Assembly: GCA_023150895.1 (NCBI GenBank)
Contig: JAKLJY010000049.1
Coordinates: 1 to 56,316 of the forward strand
Direction of reading: 5' to 3'
DNA length: 56,316 nt
From: Myxococcota bacterium
GTDB lineage: Bacteria > Myxococcota_A > Bradymonadia > UBA7976 > UBA1532
Within the stretch, counting starts at the first letter, position 1; every line of letters starts with the position of its first letter. This document shows, piece after piece, positions 51,358-56,316 of the stretch. The position numbers and the translations under genes were made by a program. Under the pieces are notes generated by a model. It saw only the letters and a list, made by a program, of their open reading frames with translations, had not been told where the DNA came from and did no database searches.

Positions 51358-52103
51358 CGACCCCCCTCCGCGCCGTTCTGACGTCCCTCTCACTCCTCGG
51401 AGCCGCCGCCGTGGCCGAAGCCCGCACGCCCGCCGTCTTCTCGCAGCTCGAGTCCCACCGCGTCCGCGTGACGGTCGCCGGGGCGCCGTTGCCCGCCCGC
51501 CTCGACGCCGCCGCCCTGCGGCAGGCCGTGTCGGCGCAGAACGCCGCCGTCTCCAACCCCGGTCTCGCCGCGCACCCGGCCCTCAACCCGCGCGCGCTCG
51601 TCCTCGACGAGGTTCTGGCGTTCTTCGAGCACCTGCCGGCCGACGCGCCGGCGCAGCTCGCCGGGCGCACGCTGGAGCTCACGGCCGAGGGCCTGCGCCT
51701 GCTGGCCTGCGACGGCTTCGGCGTGCGGGGTCTGGCGCGGGCCTGGCGCCTGGTCGACGGCCCCGACGGCCCCCGCATCACCCCCGAGACGGACGCCGAC
51801 GACCTCGCCGCGGAGTGGGCGGCGACGACGGCCGCCGAGGGAGAACGACAGGCTGCGCTCACGGCCACGGAGCAGCGCCTCGCCGCGACGCACGAGGACG
51901 ACGACGCCTACGGAGAACGGTTCCGGGAGCGTGCGAAGGCCCGCGGCGCGCTCGCGCTCGTGCAGTCCATCCGCCTCGGGGTCGCGGAGCGCATGCGGGC
52001 GCGGGGGGGCATCCCCGGCGTCGATGCCCGGACGCTCGCCGCCGAGATCAGCCGGCTCGAGGACGCCGTCTCGCGCGCGCCCGCGCCGGGTGGCATGCCC
52101 TGA
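51354..52103 (+). CDS. Secreted protein, unknown
   Basis: 249 residues, GTG start overlapping the previous stop. A signal peptide (LRAVLTSLSLLGAAAVAEA) then a mixed alpha/beta body (VRVTVAGAPLPARLD, FFEHLPADAPAQLAG, ITPETDADDLAAEW) and a helical end (SIRLGVAERMRARGG). No family recognised. It is the third gene of the peptidoglycan-binding cluster and its stop is 3 bases from the convergent gene's stop. Confidence 0.7.
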   Translation: MTTPLRAVLTSLSLLGAAAVAEARTPAVFSQLESHRVRVTVAGAPLPARLDAAALRQAVSAQNAAVSNPGLAAHPALNPRALVLDEVLAFFEHLPADAPAQLAGRTLELTAEGLRLLACDGFGVRGLARAWRLVDGPDGPRITPETDADDLAAEWAATTAAEGERQAALTATEQRLAATHEDDDAYGERFRERAKARGALALVQSIRLGVAERMRARGGIPGVDARTLAAEISRLEDAVSRAPAPGGMP

Positions 52104-52106
52104 CGG

Positions 52107-53789
52107 TCAGGCCGCTCCGTCTCGGTCCCGGCGTCGCCGCCCGAGCCCCGCTGCGGCCCATAGCAGGCCAGCGACGACGAACACCGCCGCCTGCGTGGGG
52201 CGAGCGGGCGTCGGTGTCATCGCGCAGCCGCTGCCCTGACCGACGACGGCCTCCGGGCCGCCCGATTCGGGGTCCTCCGCGATCACCGTCGCGCCACCGG
52301 CGCCCGTCTGCGCGGCGCGCCCGCCCGGACCCGGACCCGGACGCAACGCATCGGGGCGGTCGGGATCGGACGGTCCATCGATGGCATCCGGTGAATCGGG
52401 CGCGTCCGCGTCGGCGAAGTCCGCATCGGGCGGCAGCGGTCCGGGGGGCGTCGGCCCCGCGTCGGGCGGCGGCCCTGGGGGCGGTGGTGGGGCCGCGTCG
52501 GGCGTCGGCCCCGGAGGCGGGGCGTCGGGCACGCAGGCGCCGCCCTCGCAGTGGGTGCCGGCCCCGCACGCCGTCTCGGTATAGGCGCCGGCCGCGCAGA
52601 CCCCCGCGAGGGCGGGCGAAGCGCAGAAGCCCGAGTTCGGCCCGGCAGTACAACGGGCGTCCATGCACGCCGCGCCGCTCGCGTCCGTACCACAGACGAG
52701 GCCGAAGGCCGCGCAGTCACCGTCCGTTTCGGGCAAAAAGCCGTCGTTGCACTGCCGAAGGGTCGTCGCGCCGGTACATTCGGCCCCCTGTCCGCGCCCG
52801 CCGGGACAGAACGGGTGAACACAATATGCGTACGCGCCGTCCTCCTCGCAGCCCGCGCCGAAGGCTCCGCAATCGCCCTCGCCGACGTGCCGCCCCCCCT
52901 GGCAGGCGGTGATGACACTGCCGGTGCAGAAGCGACCGTTCGGCACGCGGCACCGCGCGTCCATCGCCGCGGGATCGGTGTAGAGAATGCCCCAGTGATT
53001 GCTGACCCGACGCAGCGAACCATCGGACGGTGTGTTCTTCACGTTGTCCTCGACCACGAGCGTCGAGCTGCCGCCGCCGTCGAGCATCGCGCCGTCGTGG
53101 CAGCCGAGGTCGAGCATGAGATCGCGCACCTCGGCGCAGGTCATGCCGGCGGCGCCGTTGCGGCGGCCGTCCACCACGATGAGCCACATGTGGATGCCGT
53201 CGGCCTCGAGACACAGGCCGCTGCGCGGGTTGCGGGCGTTGTCGAAACACCCGTTCTGACGCTCGCCGCCCTGCAGCATGAGCACACCGTTCGCGCCCGT
53301 CGCCTGAAAGAACCGATAGGGCTGCAGCTCCGGGCGCTCGAACCACCAGGCCACGCCGAGGCGCTGCTCGCGCGCGATCGTGCAGCGTTTGTCGGCGGTA
53401 CACCCGATGTATCCCCAGTGTCCCCCGATGTCCGCGTTGCGGAAGTGCGAGTGCCAGCGGTTGCCATCGGAAATTGCCAGCCCGACGGGCGTGCGACCGT
53501 CCGACCAATCGGTGTTGATCGCGACGAGGCTGTTCGTGCTGCGGGCGAACGTCAGTGTGTTCACGCCGCGCTCGCCTTCGTTGTCCGCCGAGGCGTGCAG
53601 GCCGATGTTCGGCAGACTCAGGTCAATCCGTGCGGCCCAGATGTCCTGAGGCTGCGCCGTGGTGCGATGCAACAGATCGATGCCCGGGCGCACGTTGCGC
53701 CAGGTGTCGGCGGCGCGCACTTCGCCCGAGAAACCGAGCGAGAGCGTCAGGGTGAGGGCCGCGGCGGCGGCGCGTTCTCGGCGGGTCAT
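52107..53789 (-). CDS. NAGPA-type phosphodiester glycosidase-like protein with MYXO-CTERM-like tail
   Basis: 560 residues from ATG at 53789, which overlaps the upstream stop (ATGA); a GTG two codons earlier is possible. A signal peptide is followed by the NAGPA/DUF2233 fold (NTLTFARSTNSLVAINTDWSDG, IVVDGRRNGAAGMTCAEV, MLDGGGSSTLV). Then come Cys-rich segments (CRVPNGRFCTG, CPGGRGQGAECTG), a Pro/Asp linker and a MYXO-CTERM-like tail (GSGCAM, VFVVAGLLWAAAGLG, RRRRDR). In animals the fold uncovers mannose-6-phosphate; the bacterial substrate is unknown. Probably surface-anchored. Confidence 0.85.
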   Translation of the reverse strand: MTRRERAAAAALTLTLSLGFSGEVRAADTWRNVRPGIDLLHRTTAQPQDIWAARIDLSLPNIGLHASADNEGERGVNTLTFARSTNSLVAINTDWSDGRTPVGLAISDGNRWHSHFRNADIGGHWGYIGCTADKRCTIAREQRLGVAWWFERPELQPYRFFQATGANGVLMLQGGERQNGCFDNARNPRSGLCLEADGIHMWLIVVDGRRNGAAGMTCAEVRDLMLDLGCHDGAMLDGGGSSTLVVEDNVKNTPSDGSLRRVSNHWGILYTDPAAMDARCRVPNGRFCTGSVITACQGGRHVGEGDCGAFGAGCEEDGAYAYCVHPFCPGGRGQGAECTGATTLRQCNDGFLPETDGDCAAFGLVCGTDASGAACMDARCTAGPNSGFCASPALAGVCAAGAYTETACGAGTHCEGGACVPDAPPPGPTPDAAPPPPPGPPPDAGPTPPGPLPPDADFADADAPDSPDAIDGPSDPDRPDALRPGPGPGGRAAQTGAGGATVIAEDPESGGPEAVVGQGSGCAMTPTPARPTQAAVFVVAGLLWAAAGLGRRRRDRDGAA

Positions 53790-55063
53790 TGACACATCCC
53801 GCCCGCAAAGGACCGGCCGGCCTCGGTACAGATCTCTTCGGGACCGAGCGCGCGGGTGTACCAGCGGAAGCGGTCGAGCAGGGCCATGTTGCCCCCGAGC
53901 GTCACCGTGCCGCAGAGGTCGGGCAGCGTCACGCCCGCCCCCGAGACGAGGGCGACGCCGCCGACGTAGATCGTGACGGCCGTCGGGTCGATGACCACCG
54001 CGCCGTGCACCCAGGTGCTCCCCGGCGTGACCCCGCAGGGACTGTCGACGAGCTTGCCGCCGGCGATGGCGCGCAGCTCCCCGCAGCCGCCCGTCGCCAG
54101 CGCGATGTCACCCCCGAGCTGCGCGAACACACCGTCGGCGCGGCGGGAGATGAAAAACGTCGCAGTCAGCCCGCCCGCGGGGTTCATGCCCTCGTAGATG
54201 GGTAGCGTGGCGGTGCCGTCGAGGGCGCCGCTGCCGTCCGGGCCTCCCACCCGCACGGCCCCGTCGGCCAGCGTGGCATGGTGGGCACGCCCCGAAGCGT
54301 CGCAGAGCGCGGCCTGCTCGAAGTCGAGCTGCAAAGCGAGACCGGGGGGCGGCGGGGCCGGCGCGACGCCTTCACAGCCGGCCACGGGCGCACCCGCCGG
54401 TCGGACGCACACCCCAGGACCGGCGTCGGGCACCCCCGCATCACTTTCGACCGATGGCACCCCGCCGGCAAACGACGTCGCCCCGCAGGCCCGCGGCGCC
54501 ACACACGTCCCCGCGCGAGAGACGTACGAGATGCCGCAGCACAACAGACCGCCGGTGCAGTCCTCGTCGGCGGAACAGTTCGGCTCGCCCGGTGCGCCAC
54601 CGGCATCGGCGCCCCCGGCCGGCAGAACGGTCCCGGCCGGTTCGACGGGCTCGGCCGGGCACTCGGCCGCCGCAGCGCAGGTCAGCGTCGAGGGGCAACA
54701 GAGAAGGCCGTCGCGGCACTCATCGAGGCCGGTGTAGATGACGTCGTTGCTGATCGAGTCGATCGCCGGCGGGCTGCGCCGGCAGGGCTGCCCGGCGATG
54801 AGGTGCGGCAGGTATGCGTCGCAGTACTCGTCCGGTGGCAGGCAGCGCGGCGACAGATCGCCCGACTCACCGGCCTCGGCCTGAATGGCGATGCCACCCG
54901 TGCAGCATGCGAACGGCGCGGCGCAGTCGTCCGCCGTCGCGCAGCGTTTCGCGTCGAAAACGAGGCCATCGAAGTTCAGAGCGGCCGAGAAGTCGCTGCA
55001 TGCGGACAGACCGGCGAGCGCGGTCACGAGTCCGGCGAGGCGCCGGCGAAAGTGTGTCTTCAC
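53786..55063 (-). CDS. LamG-like lipoprotein
   Basis: 425 residues. Lipobox LSAC with Cys22. The first ~200 residues have many Cys in CCTGG and CCPST style pairs (ACCTGGIAIQ, LLCCPSTLTCAA, GGLLCCGISY), like Cys-rich secreted modules. The C-terminal ~200 residues (LQLDFEQAALCDASGRAHHATLAD, WVHGAVVIDPTAVTIYVGG, LLDRFRWYTRALGPEEI) are a concanavalin-A/LamG-like domain, usually for sugar or protein binding. GTG start overlaps the preceding stop (GTGA). Confidence 0.8.
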   Translation of the reverse strand: MKTHFRRRLAGLVTALAGLSACSDFSAALNFDGLVFDAKRCATADDCAAPFACCTGGIAIQAEAGESGDLSPRCLPPDEYCDAYLPHLIAGQPCRRSPPAIDSISNDVIYTGLDECRDGLLCCPSTLTCAAAAECPAEPVEPAGTVLPAGGADAGGAPGEPNCSADEDCTGGLLCCGISYVSRAGTCVAPRACGATSFAGGVPSVESDAGVPDAGPGVCVRPAGAPVAGCEGVAPAPPPPGLALQLDFEQAALCDASGRAHHATLADGAVRVGGPDGSGALDGTATLPIYEGMNPAGGLTATFFISRRADGVFAQLGGDIALATGGCGELRAIAGGKLVDSPCGVTPGSTWVHGAVVIDPTAVTIYVGGVALVSGAGVTLPDLCGTVTLGGNMALLDRFRWYTRALGPEEICTEAGRSFAGGMCQ

Positions 55064-56238
55064 AGCGACACGCTCAGCCCGGCGCGCGGGCCCCAGAGAA
55101 AGTAGTCGGGAATCACCGTCTTGGTGGCGAAGTTGCCCTCGCCGCCGGTCTGCGCGCCCCAGATCGTGAACCAGTCGGCCCGGAACGTCAGGTAGGGTCG
55201 AAGCGTCATGATCGAGCCCAGGACCCAGGGGTAGTTCACGCCGACGTCGGCCCCGAGCTGCAGCGGCGAGCCGAAGAGTTCACCCCAGCGGCCGAGGTCC
55301 AGCGAGCCGGCACCGATGGGCACGAAAGACATCGACGTCTCGAAACAGACGTTCGGACAGGCCCAGTACTCCCCGCGGAAGCCCACGCCGATCGCCGCGA
55401 AGTCGGCATCCTGCAGGGCGTTGTAATTGCGGTCGAGCTCCTCCTGACCGACGACGGTGGGCATGCTGAACGACAGATACCGCAGATAACCGCCGAGGCG
55501 CGTGCCCTCGTCCTTCTTCGTCGACGTGTATGCGTCGTCCTCGTGGAACCAGCCAGCCTCCAGCGAGAACAGGCGCGTGTCCCACGACCCGCCCTTGCGG
55601 GGCCCGAAATAGGGTTGGGCGTTGCGGGCCGTGAAGACGCTCATGTCATCGATGCGGCCCGTCAGGCGCCCGTACTGTGTCTGAATGAACACACGGGCGT
55701 CCACCCCGAGCCAGTCCTTCAGATTCGGACGGAACTCACCCATCAGCATCTTGATCGTCTCGCGGGCGTACCCGGGGCGGGTGCGGGCGTCGACCTCGGC
55801 GTTCATCGCCTCGAAGAGCTGGTCGGAGACATAGTCGAAGAACGCCTCGTTGCCGCGTACGCCGAGCGACAGGCCGATGTCGCGCAACAGACCGGAGCCC
55901 GTCCGGATGCGGCCCGCCGCGCCCTCGGGGTTGATGCCGGTGCTGCTGCCCTCGTAGACGTCCTCGCCGATGCTCGCATCGACGTTCGAGAACGGCCCGC
56001 GGCTCAGGTTGGCGTACCAGGCGCCGAGGCGCGCGTCGAAGTGGCTGTCCGGACCGAGCAGCTTCGCGAACGTCTGCGCGTTGGCGAGGTTGGCGTCGTC
56101 GCTGCCGAAGCGGCGCTCGAGCAGACCCGCCGCGACGGCCGGCGCGGGCCGCGCGAGCACGGCGGTGAGGGCCGAGGCCAGCAGGGCGGCCGGGCCGAGG
56201 CGTGGACGGAGGCGTGCGCAAGAGCGGTCGGTGGGCAT
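55060..56238 (-). CDS. Outer-membrane-like beta-strand protein, unknown
   Basis: 392 residues with a signal peptide (LLASALTAVLARPAPAVAAG). The body is rich in alternating aromatic/hydrophobic strands (HFDARLGAWYANLSRGPF, LFSLEAGWFHEDDAYTS, GADVGVNYPWVLGSIMTLRPYLTFRADWFTIW) and ends in RAGLSVSL, fitting a barrel without a terminal Phe. No family recognised. First gene of the three-gene operon, and its leader (56239-56316) has three mutually exclusive stem partners. Confidence 0.68.
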   Translation of the reverse strand: MPTDRSCARLRPRLGPAALLASALTAVLARPAPAVAAGLLERRFGSDDANLANAQTFAKLLGPDSHFDARLGAWYANLSRGPFSNVDASIGEDVYEGSSTGINPEGAAGRIRTGSGLLRDIGLSLGVRGNEAFFDYVSDQLFEAMNAEVDARTRPGYARETIKMLMGEFRPNLKDWLGVDARVFIQTQYGRLTGRIDDMSVFTARNAQPYFGPRKGGSWDTRLFSLEAGWFHEDDAYTSTKKDEGTRLGGYLRYLSFSMPTVVGQEELDRNYNALQDADFAAIGVGFRGEYWACPNVCFETSMSFVPIGAGSLDLGRWGELFGSPLQLGADVGVNYPWVLGSIMTLRPYLTFRADWFTIWGAQTGGEGNFATKTVIPDYFLWGPRAGLSVSL

Positions 56239-56259
56239 GGGTAGATCTAGCTTCTCTTG

Positions 56260-56316
56260 GGCGCTGCAGCGCCGGTTTGAGTCGCAAGACCCCCTTTCAA
56301 ACCGTGCGTGCGGTTT
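56260..56316 (-). promoter_or_regulatory. Leader with competing stems
   Basis: On the minus strand AAACCG (56316-56311), CGGTTTGA (56304-56297) and TCAAACCG (56280-56273) can pair in two exclusive ways, the middle segment with either neighbour. A perfect GGCGCTGCAGCGCC palindrome follows at 56273-56260. The window edge cuts off further upstream sequence. Confidence 0.5.

Overview
The window is very GC-rich and almost fully coding. It fits a Myxococcota-type (deltaproteobacterial) genome. The evidence is a Pkn2-like serine/threonine kinase, many lipoproteins with Gly/Ala/Asp-rich linkers after the lipobox, a giant lipoprotein carrying 21 Cys/Asp motifs of the MopE type, and two secreted proteins ending in MYXO-CTERM-like tails (Cys-containing stretch, one hydrophobic helix, Arg cluster). 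No tRNA, rRNA, CRISPR array, insertion sequence or prophage was seen.

Layout. 1-8276 holds the end of an Ala-rich protein, then a minus-strand run coupled by short overlaps: small lipoprotein, LysM lytic transglycosylase, MoeA, DUF4091 lipoprotein and Ser/Thr kinase. 8379-13768 holds a TPR protein, a free-standing AlaX-type editing protein coupled to a membrane protein, a bacteriohemerythrin and an Old Yellow Enzyme. 13951-22645 is the metabolic centrepiece: an unknown gene, then a molybdenum enzyme of the Nitrospira/anammox nitrite oxidoreductase type (alpha with Tat signal, beta with four Fe-S clusters, gamma haem b subunit), a TorD/NarJ chaperone, MoaA and a c-type cytochrome. 22658-31602 holds a cNMP-binding/TGS/uridine-kinase-like fusion, divergent from the 2176-residue MopE-motif lipoprotein. 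31654-39451 holds an unknown protein, a mini-lipoprotein, glutamine synthetase, an MscS channel, a membrane protein, an SDR and a DUF2330 protein. 39892-42683 is a TPP riboswitch followed by an outer-membrane barrel and a beta-propeller lipoprotein. 42811-56238 holds a MoaD/ThiS-like protein with a BNR-repeat partner, an LNS2 lipoprotein, a penicillin-acylase lipoprotein, a peptidoglycan-binding/Cys-peptidase-like protein with two small partners, and a three-gene minus-strand operon of secreted proteins behind a structured leader.

How they fit together. The NXR-like operon encodes a periplasmic redox enzyme with its own chaperone, one molybdenum-cofactor enzyme and a possible electron-accepting cytochrome c; MoeA about 10 kb away completes another cofactor step. 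Whether it oxidises nitrite or reduces nitrate cannot be read from sequence. The TPP riboswitch ties the neighbouring barrel and propeller to thiamine status although neither is a known thiamine gene. Most other genes encode envelope or secreted proteins. Tight GTGA/ATGA start-stop overlaps are common and mark translationally coupled pairs. Short palindromic and purine-rich repeats sit in a few gaps and once inside a gene.
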